DNA of 64,000 nucleotides, taken from Arthrobacter sp. SLBN-112 (GTDB lineage Bacteria > Actinomycetota > Actinomycetes > Actinomycetales > Micrococcaceae). The notes below the pieces were generated by a model. That model worked only from the letters and a program-made list of their open reading frames with translations, had not been told where the DNA came from and did no database searches. This document shows, piece after piece, positions 27,595-36,626 of this stretch. Both the position numbers and the translations under genes were made by a program. The stretch is taken from NCBI RefSeq assembly GCF_030944625.1, contig NZ_JAUSXY010000001.1:3348001-3412000 (forward strand). Reading direction: 5' to 3'. How positions within the stretch are numbered: position 1 is the first letter of the stretch; each line of letters begins with the position of its first letter.

Positions 27595-28415
27595 CCGGGC
27601 GGGCGTTGCCCGGAACGGCCGGTGAAATGGTCCATGGTCCGGTTGACGCCCAGCACGTCCATGATCCGGTCAAACGCGCCGACCGGAAGGATCCGCAGCA
27701 CGGGAAGCAGGTTGACCGCGGGCGGCAGGAACAGTTTGCGGCGGCCGGCCTCGATGGCGTCAAGGACTTTGGTTGCCACCTGCTCTTCCCGGAGGATAGG
27801 CAGGAGCAGCGGCCACCGGGTCCGGACGCCGTCGAACATCCCGGTGTCGATGTAATAGGGGCAGACCACCAGGGTGTTGACCCCCGTTTTCGCGGCCCGG
27901 AGTTCGGCGCGGAGGGACTCGTCGAAGCCGAACGCGGCGAACTTGCTGGCGGAGTAGTCCGTCTGGCGGGCAACACCCACCAACGCGGCGGCACTGGCGA
28001 TGGTCACCACGGTTCCGCGGCGCCGGCCTGCCATGCCGCCGAGGAACGCGCGCGTGACCCAGTACAAGGCCATCACGTTGACCTGCATGGTCCGTTCGAT
28101 GTCCCGGTCCGTGGCATCCAGGAGCCTCCTGCCGCTGACCACTCCGGCGTTGTTGACCACAATGTCCACGGGCCCTGCCACCTCGGCGGCGGTCTTGACG
28201 GCTTGGTTGTCCGTGACGTCCACGGCCTGTGCATCGGCGGAGCCGCCGGCGGCCCGGATTTCATCCCTTACTGCCACACCGCGTTCGGCGTCCACGTCCC
28301 AGATCACCACCCTGCTTCCGCGTCCGGCGGCACCGAGTGCCAGGCGCCGGCCCAGCCCGCTGCCACCTCCCGTGATCAACACCGTTGCACCGGCAAGCCG
28401 GGTTCCTCTGGGCAT
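27591..28415 (-). CDS. SDR-family oxidoreductase (retinol dehydrogenase 10-like)
   Basis: This is a 274-residue classical short-chain dehydrogenase with TGGGSGLGRR (cofactor loop), NNAG, catalytic Ser in TIASAAAL and YSASK. The C-terminal 45 residues carry hydrophobic and proline segments typical of membrane-associated members acting on lipid alcohols. It is the last gene of hydrolase-ALDH-SDR, 38 bp after the ALDH, with an AGGAGG ribosome site. Alcohol to aldehyde to acid steps by SDR and ALDH are plausible, but the substrate is unknown. Confidence 0.88.
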   Translation of the reverse strand: MPRGTRLAGATVLITGGGSGLGRRLALGAAGRGSRVVIWDVDAERGVAVRDEIRAAGGSADAQAVDVTDNQAVKTAAEVAGPVDIVVNNAGVVSGRRLLDATDRDIERTMQVNVMALYWVTRAFLGGMAGRRRGTVVTIASAAALVGVARQTDYSASKFAAFGFDESLRAELRAAKTGVNTLVVCPYYIDTGMFDGVRTRWPLLLPILREEQVATKVLDAIEAGRRKLFLPPAVNLLPVLRILPVGAFDRIMDVLGVNRTMDHFTGRSGQRPPG

Positions 28416-28453
28416 GTCAGTCCTCCTGGGATCTCGGCGCCACGGACATTGTC

Positions 28454-30025
28454 CTAGCGGCGGCGGGGAAGTCGGCCCATCAGGATGATGGCCCGTTTCA
28501 TGATGCGGGCGTACGCCTTGTTCGAGATGCCCGCGGCCGGCGCCACCCGCAGCAGCCGCTGCACCGCAATGGTCTGCGGCTCGGTGTACTTCAGCATGCC
28601 TTCCCGGCCGTGGCGGCGCCCGGCCCCGGAATCCTTCATTCCACCGATCGGTGCGTCATGGGAGGCCCAGGTGGCGGCATAGCCTTCATTGACGTTGACC
28701 GTTCCCGTCATCAGCCGGCGGCCAACCGCTTCGCCATGGCAGGCAGACCAGACGCTGGCGTTCAGCCCGAAGTCGGAGTCGTTGGCCAAGGTGACTGCTT
28801 CGTCGTCATCCGCTGCCCGGTAGATGGCAACCACCGGCCCGAACGTCTCTTCCCGGGCCATGAGCATGTCCCCGGTGACGCCCGCCAGGACGGTCGGTTC
28901 GTAGAAGAACGGTCCCAGGTCCGGCCGCCGCCGGCCGCCGGCGAGAAGTTCCGCGCCTTTGGCGAGCGCGTCCTGGACGTGGCGGTCCACCCGCTCAACC
29001 TGTGCTGCGCTGATGAGTGATCCCATGCCGATGTCCCATTCGGTTCCCGGACCCAGCCGAATACCCTTCACCTTGGCGGTAAAGGCGGTTACGAAGCGGT
29101 CGTAGACGTCCGCGTGCACGTAGATCCGTTCGATGCTGACGCACAGCTGGCCGGAGTTGGAGAAGCAGGCGTGCACCGCACCGGCGGCGGACCTGCCAAC
29201 GTCTGCGTCCGCCAGCACCAGCATGGGATTCTTGCCGCCAAGTTCGGCGGAGAAGCCAATGAGCCGGGCGCTGCACTGCCGGGCGACAGTTTTGCCGGTT
29301 TCCGACGACCCGGTGAACATCAGGAAATCGACCAGCCCGATCAAGGCGGGTCCTATCTCAGGGCCGGGCCCGGTCACGATCTGGAACAGGGCCGTTGGGA
29401 GACCGGCCTGCCGGAGCAGCCTGAGCATCAGGAGTGCCGTGAACGGGGTCTGCGAATCCGGTTTGAGGACGATGCCGTTTCCGGCCAGCAGTGCAGGGAT
29501 GGCGTCCGAGACGGCGAGGGTCAACGGATAGTTCCACGGACTGATGACTCCCACCACGCCCTTGGGCAGCAGGTACTCGGTGGTGCGGGTCAGGGCCGGG
29601 AATGCTCCCTTCCGGCGGCGCGGCCGGAGGTATCTTTCCGCGTTGCGTTCGTAGTAGTCCGCCGTCATCACAACGTCCGCGAATTCTTCGAAGGCGCTCA
29701 GCCGCGATTTCCCGCTCTCTGCCTGGACCAGGTCCAGGACGTCCCGCTCCCGGTCCAGCAGCAGGTCCCGGAACCGCCGGATCACAGCCCGGCGTTCGGC
29801 GACCGGCTTGCCTGCCCAGTCACGCTGCGCACCGCGGGCAGTGACGAAGGCGGTGTCGACGTCGTGCGGGCTGCACACCGGGACATCGCCCACCGGCGAG
29901 CCGTCGAACGGCGCATACGTGGCGTGCCGTGGGCCGCCCGGGGCCCCGGTCACCAACCCTTGAAGTCCGGCGGCCAGGTCCCGGCTGCGGGCAGTCAAGG
30001 CAGCGACGCCGCCAGGCACTTCCAT
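28454..30025 (-). CDS. NAD(P)+-dependent aldehyde dehydrogenase, succinic-semialdehyde dehydrogenase type
   Basis: The 523-residue ALDH has SPWNYPLTLA, the general base Glu in FSAELGGKNPM, the nucleophile Cys in SNSGQLCVSIER and EETFGPVV. It resembles the actinobacterial GabD2-type group. The start is ATG 30025 (MEVPGG), one base after the hydrolase stop, so it is co-translated with that gene. The C-terminal basic end (MKRAIILMGRLPRRR) extends past the usual domain. Partnership with the SDR suggests oxidation of an alcohol through an aldehyde, perhaps of long chain. Confidence 0.9.
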   Translation of the reverse strand: MEVPGGVAALTARSRDLAAGLQGLVTGAPGGPRHATYAPFDGSPVGDVPVCSPHDVDTAFVTARGAQRDWAGKPVAERRAVIRRFRDLLLDRERDVLDLVQAESGKSRLSAFEEFADVVMTADYYERNAERYLRPRRRKGAFPALTRTTEYLLPKGVVGVISPWNYPLTLAVSDAIPALLAGNGIVLKPDSQTPFTALLMLRLLRQAGLPTALFQIVTGPGPEIGPALIGLVDFLMFTGSSETGKTVARQCSARLIGFSAELGGKNPMLVLADADVGRSAAGAVHACFSNSGQLCVSIERIYVHADVYDRFVTAFTAKVKGIRLGPGTEWDIGMGSLISAAQVERVDRHVQDALAKGAELLAGGRRRPDLGPFFYEPTVLAGVTGDMLMAREETFGPVVAIYRAADDDEAVTLANDSDFGLNASVWSACHGEAVGRRLMTGTVNVNEGYAATWASHDAPIGGMKDSGAGRRHGREGMLKYTEPQTIAVQRLLRVAPAAGISNKAYARIMKRAIILMGRLPRRR

Positions 30026-30026
30026 G

Positions 30027-31310
30027 TCAGGCCCCGGCCGGGGTGGCCCGGCCCAGCGACCCAGGATTGAGCCGCGGTGCGAGTTGTTGCCGCAGCCACG
30101 CTTTGACCAGGCGTTCCCAGCGCTCCGGATCAACGTTCCATTCCTTGGTGTGCCGCGCGTGGTTGAACGTCTCGAACGTCACCATTTCGGGATTCCGCTC
30201 GGCCAGCAGGGCGGACGGTCCGTAGGGCACGTACTCGTCGTCGACGCTGTGGATGACCAGCGTGGGCGTCCTCAGCTCGACGGCCCGGGACACCCAGTCC
30301 ATGACTTTCAGGTCAACGGGAGCCGAGAGGCCGGTGAGCCGGCGTCCCAGCGGATGGCCCAGCATCAGCTGCCCGTACCGGCCCACCAGCGACGGGATCC
30401 GGTTCAGCTGGGCGTGGTGGGCCAGCACCGTCACCCAGTCGATGACCGGCGCATCGAGCACCATGGCCCGGATCAGGTGCCGGCAGCGGGACAGGTCGGC
30501 AGTCTGCAGGCAGATCGCCCCGCCCATGGACCAGCCGAACAAGACAATTTCTTCGGCACCGTTGGCCAGCGCGTACTCGATGGCGGCTTCAATGTCCTGC
30601 CATTCCGTTGAGCCCAGGCCGTAGCGCCCGTCATCGGCCGACGGGGCAAGGCCGTCGTTCCGGTAGGACACCAGCAGGCTGGTCAGGCCCAGTTCCAGCG
30701 CCGGACCCACCGCGCGCAGGGCTTCCTGCCGGGTTGCGCCGCGGCCGTGGACCATGATGGCCCACGTCCGCGCGGTCCCTTTCGCCCGTACCAACCAAGC
30801 GGGCGCTTCGCCGCGCTCCACGGGGATGAGCACGTCCTCGAACGGAATTCCGGCGGCGGCCGGGTCCGGGTAGGTGGCGCCGCTCCACCATCCCCAGCGG
30901 GCCGTTGACAGGTCCCCGCTGTACACGGCCTCAACCTCGCGCAGGACGGTTCGTTCAGCGGGCGAGTAGGACACGATGCGGCCGATCCGGGCGTGGCCCT
31001 TGCCGCCGTCGAAGAAGAAGCCGTACACCCCGTCAACGGTGGTGTCGTCGTTGGCTGCCAGGATCACCTGCTGCTTGTGGCCGTCACGGATCACGGCGAG
31101 GACTTCCTTGTCCGCCGCGCGCTGCCGCGCGGGGGTGATCACCCTGCGTGCAAAGTACACGGCCAGGGCGGAGGAGCCGGCTCCCAGCAGGCCGGCCAGT
31201 GAGCCGCCGGCAATGGCCCCGCCCACTGCCCATTTCGCCCCCGGCGACATCCCGCCGGAATCCCGGGTGGGTGCAGTCACTGCAGGGCGCGCTCGCCGGA
31301 AAGGTGCCAT
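30027..31310 (-). CDS. Alpha/beta hydrolase with N-terminal membrane anchor
   Basis: The 427-residue protein starts with one hydrophobic helix (about residues 25-50). A middle domain and the hydrolase core follow: HGRGATRQEALR, nucleophile elbow GWSMGGA, acid HSVDDEYVP and base FNHARHT. It is probably a membrane-tethered serine hydrolase. The start at ATG 31310 (MAPFRRARP) is chosen because the upstream 23 codons look non-coding, and no clear ribosome site helps. It heads the hydrolase-ALDH-SDR operon. An ester or lipid substrate is inferred. Confidence 0.88.
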   Translation of the reverse strand: MAPFRRARPAVTAPTRDSGGMSPGAKWAVGGAIAGGSLAGLLGAGSSALAVYFARRVITPARQRAADKEVLAVIRDGHKQQVILAANDDTTVDGVYGFFFDGGKGHARIGRIVSYSPAERTVLREVEAVYSGDLSTARWGWWSGATYPDPAAAGIPFEDVLIPVERGEAPAWLVRAKGTARTWAIMVHGRGATRQEALRAVGPALELGLTSLLVSYRNDGLAPSADDGRYGLGSTEWQDIEAAIEYALANGAEEIVLFGWSMGGAICLQTADLSRCRHLIRAMVLDAPVIDWVTVLAHHAQLNRIPSLVGRYGQLMLGHPLGRRLTGLSAPVDLKVMDWVSRAVELRTPTLVIHSVDDEYVPYGPSALLAERNPEMVTFETFNHARHTKEWNVDPERWERLVKAWLRQQLAPRLNPGSLGRATPAGA

Positions 31311-31437
31311 GGCTCTATTCTTACCGGCGTTGCCGCAGATACCCGCATTCCCCGGCGTCCGCGGCACGCCCTGCGGCAATCCGCCGGTGTGCGCGGGGTG
31401 CAGTGCAGGCGTGCGCGGGCCGGACTAGGCTATGGCC

Positions 31438-31929
31438 ATGAGTGATCCAATCGTCATCCTGACAGAAGAACCCCTTGGCGCGGACGACCGCCTGAACATA
31501 GAACGGCTCGTGGACGGGTCGGACAGCAGCCTGGTGGTCCTGGTGCCGGCCAATACCGAGCGGCACCTGCTGGTGGATTTCCTGGAAAACCTGTCCATGC
31601 TGGACGTGGCCAAGGCGTTCAGGGAGCTTGCGGGCGGCACTCCCGATGACGCCACCGAGCGGGCGCAGGCGGATGAGACACTCGCGGCCTCCCTCGTGGC
31701 GCTGGCGGGCCTCGGCTCCGGGGTTACCGGCCAGGTGGTGGCCGGTAAAGCGGTGGACAGCCTCGTCTCAAAGGTTAAGGAAACCGGTGCCACGCAGGCC
31801 GTAGTGATCACGCGGCCGCACGCCGTGGCGGATACGTTCCACACGGATTGGGCCAACAAAGCCCAGGACCAGCTCGGCGTTCCCGTGCTCCACCTGTACG
31901 CAGGTTCGGGATTTATCGGCGACTCCTGA
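31438..31929 (+). CDS. Conserved protein of unknown function
   Basis: I do not recognise a named family in these 163 residues. The sequence alternates short beta-like strands (SSLVVLVPANT, QAVVITRPHAV, VPVLHLYAG) with helices, as in an alpha/beta Rossmann-like or USP-like fold. It has no signal peptide; residues 80-105 are a Gly/Ala-rich helical segment. Two in-frame ATG codons (31432, 31438) compete. The second has AGG at a better distance. It is 14 bp upstream of msrB and may be co-transcribed with it, so an oxidative-stress link is possible but unproven. Confidence 0.75.
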   Translation: MSDPIVILTEEPLGADDRLNIERLVDGSDSSLVVLVPANTERHLLVDFLENLSMLDVAKAFRELAGGTPDDATERAQADETLAASLVALAGLGSGVTGQVVAGKAVDSLVSKVKETGATQAVVITRPHAVADTFHTDWANKAQDQLGVPVLHLYAGSGFIGDS

Positions 31930-31943
31930 GCGTTGGTATTGCC

Positions 31944-32465
31944 ATGAGCATCTTTGGAAACAGCATTTTCGGTCATAAGGCAACGGGCATGGTGGACGTC
32001 AACGGGCAAGCGGACACCAAGGAAAGCACTGCAACGGAATCCCCCGTGCAGAAAAGCGATGCCCAGTGGCGGGAAGAACTGACGCCGGAGGAGTACCGGG
32101 TCCTTCGCCAGGCCGGCACGGAACGCCCTTACACCGGCGAGTACTGGGACACGCACACGGCCGGCGTCTACCAGTGCCGCGCCTGCGGGACGGAACTGTT
32201 CACCAGCAACGAGAAGTTCGATTCCCACTGTGGCTGGCCCTCCTTCTGGGCGCCCCTTGCCGATGGGACCGTGCGCTACATCCACGACCGGACCTTGGGC
32301 ATGGACCGCGTGGAAGTGCGCTGCGCCGCGTGCGATTCGCACCTGGGCCACGTGTTCGAGGGCGAGGGCTACGGCACTCCCACCGATCAGCGGTACTGCA
32401 TCAACTCCGTGTCCCTGCGGCTCGTGGCGAAGGACGACGCGGAAGAGGCGCCCTCAGGGAACTGA
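31944..32465 (+). CDS. msrB: Peptide-methionine (R)-S-oxide reductase
   Basis: MsrB repairs the R form of methionine sulfoxide. Both zinc CxxC pairs are seen (CRAC, CAAC), with SHCGWPSFW, GHVFEGEGYGTPTDQRYCINS and the catalytic Cys in RYCINS. The domain starts at about residue 38 of the ORF used here. ATG 31989 (MVDVNGQ) has a better ribosome site (AAGG, 8 nt) and may be the true start, giving 158 residues. Confidence 0.94.
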   Translation: MSIFGNSIFGHKATGMVDVNGQADTKESTATESPVQKSDAQWREELTPEEYRVLRQAGTERPYTGEYWDTHTAGVYQCRACGTELFTSNEKFDSHCGWPSFWAPLADGTVRYIHDRTLGMDRVEVRCAACDSHLGHVFEGEGYGTPTDQRYCINSVSLRLVAKDDAEEAPSGN

Positions 32466-32637
32466 GGCGCCGGCGCCTGAGGGCGCCGCAGCCGATCGAC
32501 CAGCTACATGGTGGCCTCGGGACGCGAACAACGCCTCGAGGCCAACACTTGCTTACGCTTAGCGCCGCCGGGCATAAGTCATTCTGATTGCTTGTTACGC
32601 TCGCCAGAGAAGCAAGCAACCAGAAAGGCAGCCGACG

Positions 32638-34005
32638 ATGACAGAGGCCCTGACCACCGCCGTTACGGGAATTTCCGCCCGGAACGAAGACTGGCTCCGG
32701 CTCAAGGGCGCCGCAACCGCCCTGCAGGCCCTCCAGGCCCAGGACGGCTCGGTTCCCGAGGCCGGGAACCACCCCGAGGCGTCCCGGCATGTATCCGCCA
32801 TCATCGACGCCATCCAGGCCCTGGCCCCCGCGTTCCCCCACGACGCGGCCTACTTGGACGCCGTCCGCCGGGACTTCTCCGCGTGGGCAACCGGCGGGTT
32901 CGCAGTGCCTGACTTTCTGTCCTCGCTTCTGGCGTTCCAACCCCAGCAGCAGCGCCAGGACGGCCTCCAGCACCTGGTGGTCTTCCCGATGTACACCCAA
33001 AACGGCAGCAGCAACCGGCTGGTGGAGGCTGTGCTCATCGAGGTCATCTGGCCCGAATTCATTGCCGGGCTGGAGGCCGGGGATTACTCGAACAAGCTGT
33101 TCGTCCCCATCCGTTTCGTGGACTTCACCCCCGGCTACGACACCAACTCCGCCGTGCTCTTCCCCGAAACCGTGGCGGTCAGCCGAACCCCCACCTTCAC
33201 CTGGGGTGCCATCTTCGCGGACCGGGAAGCCGCGAGGTTCCGCCGCGTCCTCAAGGCCGCCGCGGAGATCACGTCCCTGGAGCTGCCGGAGGGCGCCGCG
33301 GAACTGCTCGCGGACCAGGACCTGACCGAAGCCACGTTCGTCATGTGGGACCTCATCCACGACCGGACGCACATGCGCGGCGACCTGCCCTTCGACCCCT
33401 TCATGATCAAGCAGCGGATGCCCTACTTCCTGTACTCCCTGGAAGAACTCCGTTGCGACCTCACGGCCTTCCGCGAGTCGGTGCGGATCGAAAAGGATGA
33501 CGACGCCGACCCGCAGGCGAGGAGGCACGCCAAGCTGGTGCAGTACGCCATCATCTTCGACCGGATCTTCCGCTTCGCCATCACCGGCAGCCGGGTCCGC
33601 AACTACGACGGCCTGGGCGGCCAGCTCCTCTTCGCCTGGCTGCACCAGCAGCACGTGCTGCACTGGACGGACACCCGCCTGGCCATCGACTGGGATGAGG
33701 TGGCGGACGCCGTCATCGCCCTGGGCGAGAGCATCGATGAACTCTACTGGCGCTCGATCGACCGGCCCAAGACCGCGCACTGGCTGGCCGCCTACCGGCT
33801 GGTGTCGGCGACCGTCACCCCCAACCCGGCCTCTGTGTGGGCCAAAGGGCCGGACGCCCTCCCGCTGGCGGGAACCCCCCGAGGGCTGACGGACCAGGTG
33901 CTGGACGACGAATTTCCGCTGTCCATGTTCTACGAAGCATTGGAGAAGAAGATGCGCCCGGTCATCGAGTCGACCGCCGGAATCACCGGCCGGTCGGCGC
34001 TGTGA
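32638..34005 (+). CDS. DUF6421 family protein
   Basis: The 455-residue soluble protein matches the actinobacterial DUF6421 family. Notable segments are VVFPMYTQNGSSNRLVEAV, DLIHDRTHMRGDLPFDPFMIKQRMPYFLYSLEELRCDLTAF and AWLHQQHVLHW. The HDRTHMRG stretch with several His, Asp and Glu looks like a metal-dependent catalytic centre, but no activity is known. Its stop overlaps the start of an SDR gene as GTGA, so the two proteins are made together. An AAAGG site precedes the ATG. Confidence 0.82.
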   Translation: MTEALTTAVTGISARNEDWLRLKGAATALQALQAQDGSVPEAGNHPEASRHVSAIIDAIQALAPAFPHDAAYLDAVRRDFSAWATGGFAVPDFLSSLLAFQPQQQRQDGLQHLVVFPMYTQNGSSNRLVEAVLIEVIWPEFIAGLEAGDYSNKLFVPIRFVDFTPGYDTNSAVLFPETVAVSRTPTFTWGAIFADREAARFRRVLKAAAEITSLELPEGAAELLADQDLTEATFVMWDLIHDRTHMRGDLPFDPFMIKQRMPYFLYSLEELRCDLTAFRESVRIEKDDDADPQARRHAKLVQYAIIFDRIFRFAITGSRVRNYDGLGGQLLFAWLHQQHVLHWTDTRLAIDWDEVADAVIALGESIDELYWRSIDRPKTAHWLAAYRLVSATVTPNPASVWAKGPDALPLAGTPRGLTDQVLDDEFPLSMFYEALEKKMRPVIESTAGITGRSAL

Positions 34006-34736
34006 GCCAGCCCCCGGGGCCGGACGTACCGTCACTGACCATCCTGGTTACCGGCGGCAGCGGCGCGTCCGGAATCGCTGTTGCCCGGGCCCTGGCTGCC
34101 GCCGGGCACCGCGTGGCCACGGCGGGCTCCGATGCGGCCCGCATCAAGGCGGCCGCGGAAGAGGCGGGCGATGCCGTCACACCGTTCGTATGCGACCTCG
34201 CCGCGGTGGCCGAGGTCCGGCAACTGCGGGACGAGGTCGGCCAGGGCTTGGGAGCGGTGGACGCGGTCATCCACCTGGTGGGTGGCTGGCGTGGCGCCAC
34301 GGGCATCGCAGACCAGTCCGACGACGACTGGGAGTTCCTGGAGCGCGGCGCCATCACCACCCTGCGCAACGTCTCGCGCGTCTTTTTCGACGACATCGCC
34401 GCTTCCCCGCACGGAAGGTTCGCGATGGTGTCCTCCACTGCCCTCGACAAGCCCGCCGCGGCAGTGGCCAGCTACGTGGCCGCGAAGGCCGCCGCGGAAG
34501 CCTGGACCATGGCCATGGCGGACGGCTTCCGAAGGGCTTCGACGGAAGGCGGCGGGCAGGCGGCCGCGGTGGTCCTGGTGGTGAAAGCCCTGGTGGACGA
34601 CGGACTGCGCCGCAAGCATCCGGAACGGTCCTTCCCCGGGGCGACGGACGTGGCTGACCTGGCGGCCGCCGTCGTACGGTTGTTCACCACTCCCGCCGCC
34701 GAACTGAACGGTGCCCGGCTCCGGCTGGCGGACTGA
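34002..34736 (+). CDS. SDR-family oxidoreductase coupled to DUF6421
   Basis: The 244-residue SDR has a cofactor loop TGGSGASGIA, LVGGWRG in place of NNAG, the catalytic serine in MVSSTAL and a YVAAK motif. Start GTG 34002 lies inside the DUF6421 stop (GTGA). LVGG-type SDRs accept NAD(P) normally. The strict coupling implies that the DUF6421 protein and this enzyme act in one pathway, substrate unknown. Confidence 0.85.
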   Translation: MSQPPGPDVPSLTILVTGGSGASGIAVARALAAAGHRVATAGSDAARIKAAAEEAGDAVTPFVCDLAAVAEVRQLRDEVGQGLGAVDAVIHLVGGWRGATGIADQSDDDWEFLERGAITTLRNVSRVFFDDIAASPHGRFAMVSSTALDKPAAAVASYVAAKAAAEAWTMAMADGFRRASTEGGGQAAAVVLVVKALVDDGLRRKHPERSFPGATDVADLAAAVVRLFTTPAAELNGARLRLAD

Positions 34737-34767
34737 CCGCCGCCGCGACTGTCCCTACACTGAAAGC

Positions 34768-35878
34768 GTGAGCAATCCAATGACGACAACAGCAGAAACA
34801 CGCGCCCCGCAGCGGCTGCACGACCCCGGTGTGCGCGGGTTTGCCTCCGACAACTACTCCGGGGTCCACCCCGAGATCCTTGCAGCCCTGGCCGCCGCCA
34901 ACGAGGGGCACCAGGTCTCCTACGGCGAGGACGACTACACCGCGCGGCTGCACGAGCTGATGGTTGAACACTTCGGCCCGGGCATCGAATGCTTTCCGGT
35001 CTTCAATGGCACCGGCGCCAATGTCGTCTCGCTGCAGTCCCTGCTCCCCCGTTTGGGGCGCCGTGGTGTGCGCCTCCACCGCGCACATCAACATGGACGA
35101 GAACGGCGCACCGGAACGCATCGGCGGCATGAAACTGCTCCACGTCCCCACTCCCGACGGCAAGCTGACGCCGGAACTGATCGACCGGGAAGCCTGGGGC
35201 TGGGGTGACGAGCACCGAGCCCAGCCGTTGGCGGTCTCCATCACCCAGACCACGGAACTGGGCACCTGCTACACCCCCGGGGAAGTGCTGGCCATTGCCG
35301 ACCACGCGCACGCGAAGGGGATGAAACTGCACATGGACGGGGCCCGGCTGGCCAACGCGGCCGCCCACCTCGGCCTGCCGCTGCGGGCTTTCACCCGGGA
35401 CGCTGGCGTTGACATCCTCTCCTTCGGCGGCACCAAGAACGGGCTGCTCTACGGCGAAGTGGTGGTGGCGCTGAACCCCGAGGCAGCACACGGCCTGGTG
35501 TACCTGCGCAAGATGGACATGCAGCTTGCCTCGAAGATGCGCTTCCTGTCTGCCCAGTTCATCGCCTTGCTCGAAGGTGACCTGTGGCTGCGTTCGGCCT
35601 CGCACGCCAACGCCATGGCAACCAGGCTCCGCGCCGCGGTCGACACCATCGACGGTGTCCGGCCCACCCGGAAGACGGAATCCAACGGCGTATTCGCCGT
35701 CCTTCCTCCCGGGGTGGCTGACCGGCTGCGCAGCTCCTTCCGTTTCTACGACTGGGACGAGGCCGCCGGCGAAGTCCGGTGGATGTGCTCCTTCGACACC
35801 ACCGAAGAAGACGTCGATGCCTTCGCCGCCGCGATCCGCCACGAACTCCGGGAATACCGGGACGGCCGGGACGGGTGA
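34768..35878 (+). pseudogene. Threonine aldolase / beta-eliminating lyase family protein, interrupted by a +1 frameshift
   Basis: The PLP enzyme begins (GTG 34768 or ATG 34780) with FASDNYSGVHPEIL and FNGTGANVVSLQSLLPR. One extra T at 35052-35054 then breaks the frame. The remainder (WGAVVCASTAHINMDENGAP, LHMDGARLANAA, SFGGTKNGLLYGE with the PLP lysine) continues one base later to 35878. Removing one T gives 369 residues, normal for the family that cleaves threonine to glycine and acetaldehyde. No other lesion is present, so a sequencing indel is likely. Confidence 0.9.
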
Positions 35879-35936
35879 CCGGCCCGTGACGGCGAGCCTT
35901 CCCGTCCTGCCGCGTCCGGCCCCGTAATCTGCCAAG

Positions 35937-36587
35937 GTGAACGCACTTGACCAGGTTCCCCCGGCTTTCCTCCACGCCTTGGGAACCCTCAGGAAGGCAC
36001 AGTGCCGCAAGGAACTGCGCCTCGCCGAGATCCCTGCACCCGCACGCCTGGCACCCTTCGCCGTCGCGTTGGGCGCCGAAGTCATGGCGCCCGGCGCCGG
36101 GGCCGCCGCAACTCCCATGCATGGCCCTGCGGCCATGGCCTTCGCCGCCGCCCCGGCCACCGGGGACGAGGACGAAACGGAACTCGCCACGGGGCGCTTC
36201 ATCCTGCTCCACGACCCGGACGGTTCAGCCGTCTGGGACGGCGAATTCCGCATCGTCACCTACATCCGCGCCGAACTGGAACCGGACATGGGCAACGACC
36301 AGATGTTGGGAACCGTGGCCTGGACCTGGCTGGTGGAGGCGCTGGAAAACCACAAGGCGGCCTACCGTGCGGCCGGCGGCACCGCCACCCGCGTCCTTTC
36401 CGAAAGCTTCGGCACCCTGGCCGGCCGCCCCGGCTCCATCGACATCGAACTCAGGGCCTCCTGGACTCCGGATTCCTCCGATGTCCAGGCGCACCTGGAG
36501 GCGTGGTCGGACATGGTGTGCACCTTCGCCGGCCTGCCGCCCCTCCCCGACGGCGTCACCGCCCTCCCGCACCGGCGCCGAAGCTGA
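35937..36587 (+). CDS. DUF3000 domain-containing protein
   Basis: The 216-residue protein (GTG start) belongs to the actinobacterial DUF3000 family, recognised by its segments PPAFLHALGTLR...RKELRLAEIPAP, DGEFRIVTYIRAELEPDMGNDQMLG and AWTWLVEAL. Its function is unknown. It sits 39 bp before the ribonuclease D gene, an order conserved in actinobacteria, which suggests a link with RNA metabolism. Confidence 0.85.
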   Translation: MNALDQVPPAFLHALGTLRKAQCRKELRLAEIPAPARLAPFAVALGAEVMAPGAGAAATPMHGPAAMAFAAAPATGDEDETELATGRFILLHDPDGSAVWDGEFRIVTYIRAELEPDMGNDQMLGTVAWTWLVEALENHKAAYRAAGGTATRVLSESFGTLAGRPGSIDIELRASWTPDSSDVQAHLEAWSDMVCTFAGLPPLPDGVTALPHRRRS

Positions 36588-36626
36588 CCGGGCTTTGACG
36601 GACCTGCCCGGTAAACTGGGGGAATC

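Noticed and set aside
35041..35060. Programmed +1 frameshift in the aldolase-like gene (CCC-C slippery site)
   Set aside because: No slow or stop codon follows the site, and three other genes nearby have similar one-base breaks without slippery sites, so error is simpler.
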